In this document: one piece after another, positions 35,390 through 42,532 of the stretch
Layout: every line of letters starts with the position of its first letter
How positions within the stretch are numbered: position 1 is the first letter of the stretch
NCBI GenBank assembly: GCA_964453215.1
Contig: CAYVRR010000004.1
Coordinates: 19,236 to 83,235 of the forward strand
DNA from: SABI01 sp964453215
GTDB lineage: Bacteria > Spirochaetota > Spirochaetia > Sphaerochaetales > Sphaerochaetaceae
Direction of reading: 5' to 3'
DNA: 64,000 bases
The notes under the pieces: model-generated
The model's database searches: none
What the model was told of the DNA's origin: nothing
Seen by the model: only the letters and a program-made list of their open reading frames with translations
Made by a program: the position numbers and the translations under genes

Positions 35390-36904
35390 TTAATTCTCTT
35401 GTGATGTACTAAACATCTCTTTCATTCCATTCATATACTTTATAAATCGTATATATGCTTTTTCATACTCCCCAACCCGAACAGGATCTGGTTCATACCT
35501 ATTTTCTTCATCAATCTTTACATGATTATCTACAATTTCTTCAATAGAAATTTCATTTCCTATATGTTTGTTATATGCCCAAAGTGCTTGCAAGGCAGCT
35601 CCAAAGGCAGCTGCTTCCATCACCTTTGGAATAACTACTGTTGCATTAAAAACATCTGCACACATAGCTCTCCACACCCTTGAATTAGCACCCCCTCCAA
35701 TGAGTCGAATCTCTTTCACATCATACCCTTTCTCTTTGAAGGTATCTGAACCAACTCTAAGTGAGAAAATTGCTGCTTCTAAGGCACTTCGAGAAATATG
35801 AGCTTCCTTCATATTCAGACCATGTAGTCCAATCAAAGTCCCTTTTCCATATGGGTAATTAGGAGTTCTCTCTCCATTGAAATAGGGGAGGAAGGTGAGC
35901 CCTTCACAACCAATTGGGGCAGATGAGGCAATTTCATCAAACTCTTTTACCCCTCTATTAAAAAGAGTTCTTGTTAATTCAGAGGCAACAGTACAATTCA
36001 TCGTACAAAGGAGTGGAAGATATGAGTCCGTTGATGAACAAAATGCTGCTAAATATCCATTTTCATCAATAAGTGGGGTACTAGATGAGGCAAAGATGGT
36101 TCCACTTGTTCCAAGAGAGACAGCAAGAGTACCTTTTCTCACAGTCCCCGTTCCAATTGCACCCATCATATTATCTCCACCGCCACTAGAGACAACAACA
36201 CCTTTTTTCAATCTCAAGAGGGAAGCAATCTCACTTTTTACAACACCGTTAAGTTCACTATTTTTTATCATCTTAGGCAAAAGTGAAAGAATATCACGCT
36301 CTTTATCTACACAAGAAGCAAGTCTTGATGAGAACTCTAAGGTGTGTACATTAAGTAAGCCTGTTCCTGAAGCGTCTCCCCTCTCACACGTATAATTTCC
36401 TGTAAGAAAATAGTTAATATAATCGTGTGGTAGTAAGATATGAGCCATTTTCTCATATAGCTCTGGTTTATTCTTTTTAAACCATAAGATTTTAGAAATA
36501 GTGTAGCCAGGAAGAATTAAATTACCTTCAGTTTCGAGTAACTTCTTGTTTCCTCCAGCGCAAGCTGTTATTTCATCACACTCAGGGGCTGTAGAAGTAT
36601 CGTTCCAAAGTTTTGCCCTATACAGAGCATTGCCATCTTTATCAAGTGGGACAAAACCATGCTGCTGACCACTTACCCCTATAGCATCAATGCTCATTGT
36701 AATAGATGAATCAATCGATTGAAAACAACCAATAATAGCATCAGTCCACCAAGAGATATCTTGTTCACGAGTTCCATCACTTTTTTCTATGATATCATGC
36801 CCTTTTGATGCACTTGCTATGATACGTTTTTCCTCTTCATCATATACAATAACTTTCGTGCTTTGTGTTCCTACATCGATACCTGCAATAATTGCCATAC
36901 TCAC
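35390..36904 (-). CDS. xylB: Xylulokinase
   Basis: 504 residues, FGGY kinase family. IAGIDVGTQSTKVIVYD is the first phosphate-binding loop; GVSGQQHGFVPLD, LWNDTST and HDYINYFLTG are xylulokinase-typical; GGGANSRVWRAMCADVF is the adenosine loop near residue 405. It phosphorylates D-xylulose for the pentose-phosphate route. First gene of xylBA, divergent from the araC-type gene that may control it. Confidence 0.94.
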   Translation of the reverse strand: MSMAIIAGIDVGTQSTKVIVYDEEEKRIIASASKGHDIIEKSDGTREQDISWWTDAIIGCFQSIDSSITMSIDAIGVSGQQHGFVPLDKDGNALYRAKLWNDTSTAPECDEITACAGGNKKLLETEGNLILPGYTISKILWFKKNKPELYEKMAHILLPHDYINYFLTGNYTCERGDASGTGLLNVHTLEFSSRLASCVDKERDILSLLPKMIKNSELNGVVKSEIASLLRLKKGVVVSSGGGDNMMGAIGTGTVRKGTLAVSLGTSGTIFASSSTPLIDENGYLAAFCSSTDSYLPLLCTMNCTVASELTRTLFNRGVKEFDEIASSAPIGCEGLTFLPYFNGERTPNYPYGKGTLIGLHGLNMKEAHISRSALEAAIFSLRVGSDTFKEKGYDVKEIRLIGGGANSRVWRAMCADVFNATVVIPKVMEAAAFGAALQALWAYNKHIGNEISIEEIVDNHVKIDEENRYEPDPVRVGEYEKAYIRFIKYMNGMKEMFSTSQEN

Positions 36905-36966
36905 CTCTCTCTTTCATTTCTCTAACCTTACCTCTATATTGTGTGTGAATAATCGTTTATAATAAA

Positions 36967-37002
36967 TAGACAAAATAGTAATGACATGTATATAATTGAC
37001 AT
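36967..37002 (+). promoter_or_regulatory. Promoter at the start codon of the araC-type gene (leaderless), with direct repeat
   Basis: TAGACA (36967-36972), 18 bases, consensus TATAAT (36991-36996), so transcription should begin near the ATG at 37003. No ribosome site is present. TGACAT occurs at 36982-36987 and 36997-37002, bracketing the -10 in direct orientation, a possible AraC-type autoregulatory site. Confidence 0.65.
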
Positions 37003-37839
37003 ATGAAAATATTAGATGCAGTGTTCGTTTATCAAATGAAAAACCACAATGAGCTACAGTGGCATGGAAGAGTTCATAGTCATAAGGATAATGAATATGA
37101 AGTTCACTATTTTTTAGGAGGGGATGGGCAGTTCATAAATAATAGAACTAATTATACTATCAACCCCGGAGCTATGTTTGTTTCACTTCCTAACACCGTT
37201 CATGCCATTAAAGCAACAGCAGAAAATCCCATCACCTATTACGCTATTTTACTCCATCTTGATGATGAAAATAGAGAACTTATTTCGCTATTTGAGAAAC
37301 AAAAAGATAAACCACCCTATATGTTAGGGACAAATTACCGGTTTTTCTTTGAGGAAGTAAAAGAAAAAGCCCTCTCAGCTTCCCACAATAGACACCAATC
37401 AGCTTGTCATCAAATAGCCTCCCTTATGTACCTCGTACAAGATGGAGGAAAGGGGATGAGTACAGATAATGATTCAAGGCATTTAGAAAAAGCATTACGC
37501 ATCATGCAAACACATGTGATGGACAATCTTACACTCACAGAATTAGCAGATGAATTAAAACTCACCGAGTCCTATTTTATTAGACTTTTTGGTGCAAGAA
37601 TGCATCAATCTCCTATGAAGTATTATATGAAACTTAAAATTGAAGCAGCGAGTGCTCTCCTTACCTGCACAGATTTAAGTGTTAAAGAGATCGCTGCAAA
37701 ACTCTCCTTTAGTAGTGAGTTTCATTTCTCTAAACAATTTAAATCAAAAACAGGACTTGCTCCCACCTATTATAGGAGAAACTATTTACAACAACTTGGT
37801 CCTCATAAACACATAGTGTCAAAAAAAGATGAGAGTTGA
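37003..37839 (+). CDS. AraC-family transcriptional regulator
   Basis: 278 residues. N-terminal cupin sugar-binding domain (HSHKDNEYEVHYFLGGDGQF, INPGAMFVSLPNTVHAI) and a C-terminal double helix-turn-helix (LTLTELADELKLTESYFIRLF; SVKEIAAKLSFSSEFHFSKQFK). Divergent from xylBA, so it is the likely xylose-responsive activator, though the ligand cannot be read from the sequence. Its last 21 bases overlap the convergent lrgB gene. Confidence 0.88.
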   Translation: MKILDAVFVYQMKNHNELQWHGRVHSHKDNEYEVHYFLGGDGQFINNRTNYTINPGAMFVSLPNTVHAIKATAENPITYYAILLHLDDENRELISLFEKQKDKPPYMLGTNYRFFFEEVKEKALSASHNRHQSACHQIASLMYLVQDGGKGMSTDNDSRHLEKALRIMQTHVMDNLTLTELADELKLTESYFIRLFGARMHQSPMKYYMKLKIEAASALLTCTDLSVKEIAAKLSFSSEFHFSKQFKSKTGLAPTYYRRNYLQQLGPHKHIVSKKDES

Positions 37840-38499
37840 TATTACTGTAATGATACCTGTAAAGAAAATAGCAATACCACTAAGAGCTCCTTGAATATTC
37901 CCATATTCAATAGCCTTTGAAGTTCCAATAACGTGGGACGAAATTCCATAGGAGAGACCAATCACTACAGGGTCTTTTATGTTTAGACTCTTTGTTAAAA
38001 ATGGACCAGCTATCACCCCTGTAAACCCAGTGAAAATTACAGCTAAAACAGTTATAGAGACTTCCCCGCCAATAAGGGAACTAATTTCGATAGCAATAGC
38101 TGTTGTTACAGATTTTGGAATCATAGAAAACTCAATAAGTGGGGGGAGGTTAAAAAGGCGAGATAAGAGAATGACAGTTCCAATAGAGACAACAGAGCCG
38201 ACAATAGAGCCAACAAGGATAGGGATAATATACCTTTTTACATACTCTAATTGCTCATATACACCAAATGCTAAACTAATAGTTGCAGGGATAATCATAA
38301 ATTGAAGAGCCCTTGCCCCCACCATATAGAGGCTAACTGGAATATCAAAGAGATAGATAATCCCAATAGAGATCATCGTTGCGATAAGAACATCATTCGC
38401 GATTGAAACTTTTGCTACCCGTGAAATCCATCTTCCTATCATAAAAGAGATGATGGTGATAAGAGTTGCAAAGAAGGGGGAGGTGTATATCTCATTCAT
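37819..38499 (-). CDS. lrgB: LrgB-family membrane protein
   Basis: 226 residues, about seven membrane segments. The family core is present: PKSVTTAIAIEISSLIGG, VIFTGFTGVIAGPFL and GLSYGISSHVIGTSKAIEYG. LrgAB was described as an antiholin-like pair; in Bacillus subtilis (PftAB) and Streptococcus mutans LrgAB homologues take up pyruvate. Next to a 2-oxoacid-dehydrogenase operon the pyruvate role is attractive (inference). It overlaps lrgA by 8 bases. Confidence 0.9.
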   Translation of the reverse strand: MNEIYTSPFFATLITIISFMIGRWISRVAKVSIANDVLIATMISIGIIYLFDIPVSLYMVGARALQFMIIPATISLAFGVYEQLEYVKRYIIPILVGSIVGSVVSIGTVILLSRLFNLPPLIEFSMIPKSVTTAIAIEISSLIGGEVSITVLAVIFTGFTGVIAGPFLTKSLNIKDPVVIGLSYGISSHVIGTSKAIEYGNIQGALSGIAIFFTGIITVISTLIFF

Positions 38500-38860
38500 A
38501 TCTTCTTTTCCCCCTTTTCATAAGATGCATCGTAAATCTTACAGCGCTACTACTAGCAATGAACGTCACAATAGTTGCAACAATACATATTGTGATAAAG
38601 GCAAAGAGGTGCTCCTCTAATAAAGAGAGGTAAGAGATGATAGAAATAGTTGGAACAATGAAGAATAGGCCAATGTTTTTCATGAGGGTAGTAGATAGGG
38701 GGGCAATACTCTCACTTTTTACAATCTTTAATATGAGGATTACTAAAAGCAACAGCATTGAAATAATAGGTGCGGGAAATGAGAAAGGGAGCACCTGTTG
38801 AATGAGTATTCCAACTAACCCCACTACTGAATAAATCAAAACTTGCAACAACATATTCAC
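38492..38860 (-). CDS. lrgA: LrgA/CidA-family membrane protein
   Basis: 122 residues with four hydrophobic segments, the normal LrgA/CidA size; LPFSFPAPIISMLLLLVILIL and the LMKNIGLFFIVPTISIISY segment are typical (compare FFVPAGVG in others). It pairs with LrgB. GGAGGG and AAGG lie upstream of the ATG. Divergent from the deoR-led operon across 184 bases. Confidence 0.88.
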   Translation of the reverse strand: MNMLLQVLIYSVVGLVGILIQQVLPFSFPAPIISMLLLLVILILKIVKSESIAPLSTTLMKNIGLFFIVPTISIISYLSLLEEHLFAFITICIVATIVTFIASSSAVRFTMHLMKRGKRRYE

Positions 38861-38883
38861 AACCTTCCCTCCAATGAACCTAT

Positions 38884-38913
38884 AATGTAGCCTATAAGTA
38901 AAAGAAAAAGCAA
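38884..38913 (-). promoter_or_regulatory. Possible promoter of lrgAB
   Basis: Minus strand TTGCTT (38913-38908), 18-base spacer, TACATT (38889-38884), about 24 bases before the lrgA start. Both boxes are imperfect. Confidence 0.4.
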
Positions 38914-38979
38914 CAATATCTACATAATTGCCCCATCTCTATCAAACAAAAATAATTCTCTCAATGTTAGAAATAAAGA

Positions 38980-39008
38980 TTGACAGTGAAAGCAATATGA
39001 AATAGAAT
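38980..39008 (+). promoter_or_regulatory. Promoter of the deoR-2-oxoacid dehydrogenase-sugar operon
   Basis: Consensus TTGACA (38980-38985), exactly 17 bases, TAGAAT (39003-39008). Repeated GAAAGTGAAATG-like words from 38986 to 39030 overlap and follow it, a plausible operator for the DeoR protein encoded first in the operon. Confidence 0.8.
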
Positions 39009-39044
39009 CGAAAGTGAAATGAAAATGAATCAAAAGGTACTTCA

Positions 39045-39797
39045 ATGGTAGGATTGTCCCAAAGGGAAGAGCAAATAGTAGAATTACTCGTAGATAGTGG
39101 AGAGTTATCAGTAACTCAACTTAGTGATTATTTAAAAGTCTCCTCTGTTACAATACGAAATCATCTTCGCACCCTAGAGGCTAAAGGGGTGATTAACCGC
39201 TCTCATGGCTCTGCAATTGCTGCATACCACCCCCTTTTCATGGAAAAACAATCGAGCAATACAGAGTTGAAAAAGAGAATAGCTCAAAAAGCTGCATCTA
39301 TGGTGAAAGATGGCGATAGGATTATGATTACAAATGGGACAACGAGTGCTCTTGTTGCAAAATACCTATATGGAAGAAGAGCTCTCTCTGTTGTAACCAA
39401 CTCAACCCTCATATTCCCCTACGTACGGGGAAATCCGAATATAAACCTCACATTAGTTGGAGGGGAGTATAGGCCATCAGCTGAAGCTATTGTGGGACCA
39501 ACTGCACTTGCTCAACTAGAAAATTACCATGTAGATATTACCTTTGCAGGAACTGACGGAGTTTCAATAACCCACGGCCTCACAACTCATCTTACTGAAA
39601 ATGCTGAGATAGTGAGAAAGATGGCCCTTCAAGCAACAAAGAAAATCGTGGTAGTTGATTCAAGTAAATTTAACAATGTTGGATTTGTACGAATTTGTAA
39701 ATTAGAAGATATAGATATTCTCATCACCGATGATGCATTAAGGCAATCAGCAATTGATGAGATTTCATCATTAGATATTGAATTAATAATTGTATAG
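39045..39797 (+). CDS. DeoR-family transcriptional regulator of the operon
   Basis: 250 residues. Winged helix at the N-terminus (QREEQIVELLVDSGELSVTQ; SSVTIRNHLRTLEAKG) and a sugar-phosphate-sensing domain with MITNGTTSALVAKYL, VTNSTLIF, LVGGEYR, and VVDSSKFNNVGF. First gene of the block and thus probably autoregulated; a phosphorylated sugar made by the operon's kinase would be the natural inducer. AAAGG lies before the ATG. Confidence 0.88.
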   Translation: MVGLSQREEQIVELLVDSGELSVTQLSDYLKVSSVTIRNHLRTLEAKGVINRSHGSAIAAYHPLFMEKQSSNTELKKRIAQKAASMVKDGDRIMITNGTTSALVAKYLYGRRALSVVTNSTLIFPYVRGNPNINLTLVGGEYRPSAEAIVGPTALAQLENYHVDITFAGTDGVSITHGLTTHLTENAEIVRKMALQATKKIVVVDSSKFNNVGFVRICKLEDIDILITDDALRQSAIDEISSLDIELIIV

Positions 39798-39824
39798 ATT
39801 AATTTTTATATAAGGGAGAAACAT

Positions 39825-41147
39825 ATGGCTGTAGAAATTGTAATGCCAAAACAGGGAAACTCAGTAGAATCCTGTATCATTCTTGAATGGAAAGTAAAGG
39901 TGGGAGACACCATTTCTGTTGGAGATATTGTGTGTGAAGCTGAAACAGATAAATCAACTATTGATGTTGAAGCTACGACGGGTGGAACTGTTCTTGCCCT
40001 TTTTTATCAAGAAGAAGATGAAGTGGCTGTAATGGCTCCTATTATGGCAGTTGGAGAGAAAGGGGAAAAAGTAGAAACTCAATCCTCATCACCATCAAGT
40101 GAACCAATAGATGAAGAAGTAAAAGAAGAAGTGAAAGAAGAGATTCCAACACCTGTAGAGCAATTTACAAAAGAGACAAATATAGGTGCTTTTGCTTCTC
40201 CTCGAGCTAAACATAAAGCAAAAGAAGTAGGTGTTTTATTAGATGGAGTGAGTCCAACAGGGCCCAAAGGACGCATCATTGAGCGTGATGTGTTACGCGT
40301 TGCCTCTTCAAGACCAACTCTTTCTCCACTAGCAAAAGAAGCGGCACTTGAAGGAAAAGAAGTGCCACAAACTGGAAGTGGAATTGGGGGAAGGGTTTTA
40401 CGTAAAGACTTGATAGACAAAACTCCTATCCAAGATTCCTCTATTCAAGATGATGTAGTAGTTAAACCTGTGAAAGGGATTAGAAAAGTTGTTGCTCATC
40501 GCATGAGTGAATCTGTTCATACAACAGCACAATTTACTATGAATAGTTTTGCTCAAGCAACTACACTTTTAGAGATGAGAAAGAAATTAAAACATAGTGA
40601 CATAGAGATGGGACTTACTAATATCACAATTAATGATCTCATTATGTTTGCAGTTACGAAAACTCTTCATTCTTTTCCTTATATGAATGCCCATTTCTTA
40701 CAAGATACCATCAAAGAATTTAAACACGTTCACTTAGGATGTGCTGTAGATACTCCAAAGGGTTTGTTAGTTCCTGTTATACAATATGCAAACCTCTGCA
40801 GTTTAAAAGAGTTAAGTGATGAAGCAAAAAGAGTCGCCTCTTCTGCTATTAATGGAGTGAGTCAACCAGATGAGTTAACTGGCTCAACATTTACTGTGAC
40901 AAACCTTGGCGCTATGGGAGTAGAGACATTTACCCCAGTTATTAACATCCCTGAAGTTGCTATTTTAGGAGTAGGGGGAATTAATCTACGCCCAGTAGGA
41001 AAAGGGGGAGATGATCTCTCTTTCCTCCCTCACATAGCCCTCTCTCTCACTGTAAACCATATGGCAGTAGATGGTGCTCCAGGAGCCGCATTCTTAGCAT
41101 CCCTCGTTAAGAACATTGAATCACTCGATCTATTGCTCGCATTATAA
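39825..41147 (+). CDS. Dihydrolipoamide acyltransferase (E2) with tandem subunit-binding domains
   Basis: 440 residues. Lipoyl domain 1-80, with the lipoylated Lys near residue 43 in ETDKSTIDVEA; a Glu/Pro-rich linker; a peripheral subunit-binding domain about 122-156 (ASPRAKHKAKEVGV ... TGPKGRIIERDV) and a second, similar one about 164-200 (LSPLAKEAALEGK ... GSGIGGRVLRKDL); the acyltransferase core from about 215 with the catalytic HMAVDG near residue 411. It forms the core of the complex with the E1 and E3 encoded next. Acyl specificity is unknown: acetyl is simplest, acetoin-type or sugar-derived acyl groups are possible. Confidence 0.92.
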   Translation: MAVEIVMPKQGNSVESCIILEWKVKVGDTISVGDIVCEAETDKSTIDVEATTGGTVLALFYQEEDEVAVMAPIMAVGEKGEKVETQSSSPSSEPIDEEVKEEVKEEIPTPVEQFTKETNIGAFASPRAKHKAKEVGVLLDGVSPTGPKGRIIERDVLRVASSRPTLSPLAKEAALEGKEVPQTGSGIGGRVLRKDLIDKTPIQDSSIQDDVVVKPVKGIRKVVAHRMSESVHTTAQFTMNSFAQATTLLEMRKKLKHSDIEMGLTNITINDLIMFAVTKTLHSFPYMNAHFLQDTIKEFKHVHLGCAVDTPKGLLVPVIQYANLCSLKELSDEAKRVASSAINGVSQPDELTGSTFTVTNLGAMGVETFTPVINIPEVAILGVGGINLRPVGKGGDDLSFLPHIALSLTVNHMAVDGAPGAAFLASLVKNIESLDLLLAL

Positions 41148-41161
41148 AAGAGGTTAGAAGA

Positions 41162-42508
41162 ATGAAAGAATATGATGTAATTATTATTGGATCGGGCCCC
41201 GGTGGCTACGTAGCAGCTCAAAAGGCTGGAGAGAAGGGGAAGAGTGTTCTTTTGATAGAAAAAGATGCTTTAGGAGGAGTATGTACAAACTGGGGATGTA
41301 TTCCAACAAAAAGCCTCTTAGCAAGTGCAAAACTCTATGACCATGCTATTAACTCATCCCACATGGGAGTAGAGAGTGACAATGTAGTATTTAATCTTTC
41401 TTCAGCAATGAAACATAAAGATGAAACAATCTCTACATTAAAAAAAGGGATCGAGTTTTTGATGAAGAGTGCTAAAGTAGATATAATCTATGGAGAAGCA
41501 AAGCTATTAAAAGAGAAGGTTGTTGTTGTACATAATGAATCCTACGTGGGTGAAACAATTATCATAGCAACAGGCTCATCCCCTGTTATTATCCCCATCC
41601 CAGGCTCTGACCTTCCTCACGTGCTCACTTCAACTCAAATATTATCTATTGAAACACTCCCATCATCCCTTAGTGTAATAGGTGGGGGGGTAATTGGGGT
41701 AGAATTTGCATCCCTTTACTCAATGCTAGGAGTGAAAGTGACAGTAATAGAGATGCTTGATGAAATCATTCCAGCAGCTGATGAGCAAATTGCCAAACTT
41801 CTCAGACGTGAAATGAAAGATGTTACATTCCACCTAAAAGCAAAAGTGACAGGCATTGATGAAAAGGTAGTCCATTTTGTAGATGCAAAAGGAAAAGAGC
41901 AATCAGTTGAGAGTGAGATGGTCTTAATGAGTGTCGGGCGGAGACCAAATATCTCATTTCTTGAAGACTCAGGTGTATATGTTGATAAAAACAGAGTTGT
42001 TGTTGATGAATATATGGAAACCAACATTTTCGGTATCTATGCAATAGGGGATGTAAATGGAGAGTCCCTCTTAGCTCATAGTGCTTCTCGTCAAGCAGAT
42101 ATTGTTGTTCATAATCTAGATAATCCTCCCTTGAAACAACAATGGCGAAGTAATGCTATTCCTTGGGCAATTTATACACAACCAGAAGTTGCAGGGTGTG
42201 GATTAAGTGAAAAAGATGCGAAGAAATTGAACTTAGATGTAAAAGTAGCATCAACACAAATGCGCTCTAATGGAAGGTTTTTAGCAGAAGTTGGAAAAAA
42301 AGCAGCTGGACTTTGTCGCGTGATAGTAGAAAAGGAAACGAATGTGATAGTAGGGATTCAACTTATTGGACCCTATAGCAGTGAAATTATCCACTCAGCT
42401 GCCACAATCATAGAGAGTGAATTGAGAGTAGAAGAGGTGAGTGAAATAGTATTCCCTCATCCAAGTATATCAGAAGTTATTAAGGATACGATACGTAGCC
42501 TTAACTAG
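41162..42508 (+). CDS. lpdA: Dihydrolipoyl dehydrogenase (E3)
   Basis: 448 residues. FAD site IIGSGPGGYVAAQKA at the N-terminus, redox-active CTNWGC near residue 42, NAD site GGGVIGVEFASLY, second FAD site FGIYAIGDVNGES, and the C-terminal catalytic HPSISE (His-Glu-type ending). It reoxidises the lipoyl arm of the E2 encoded 14 bases upstream. No N-terminal lipoyl domain is fused. Confidence 0.94.
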   Translation: MKEYDVIIIGSGPGGYVAAQKAGEKGKSVLLIEKDALGGVCTNWGCIPTKSLLASAKLYDHAINSSHMGVESDNVVFNLSSAMKHKDETISTLKKGIEFLMKSAKVDIIYGEAKLLKEKVVVVHNESYVGETIIIATGSSPVIIPIPGSDLPHVLTSTQILSIETLPSSLSVIGGGVIGVEFASLYSMLGVKVTVIEMLDEIIPAADEQIAKLLRREMKDVTFHLKAKVTGIDEKVVHFVDAKGKEQSVESEMVLMSVGRRPNISFLEDSGVYVDKNRVVVDEYMETNIFGIYAIGDVNGESLLAHSASRQADIVVHNLDNPPLKQQWRSNAIPWAIYTQPEVAGCGLSEKDAKKLNLDVKVASTQMRSNGRFLAEVGKKAAGLCRVIVEKETNVIVGIQLIGPYSSEIIHSAATIIESELRVEEVSEIVFPHPSISEVIKDTIRSLN

Positions 42509-42532
42509 ATCTTTATAGGAGAAAAAAAGACC

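Noticed and set aside
37979..38305. 108-codon plus-strand open frame inside lrgB
   Set aside because: Antisense to the conserved LrgB core; amino-acid pattern is that of a shadow frame.
40079..40420. 113-codon minus-strand open frame inside the E2 gene
   Set aside because: Lies opposite the E2 linker and binding domains; Ser/Thr-rich shadow of a Glu/Lys-rich region.
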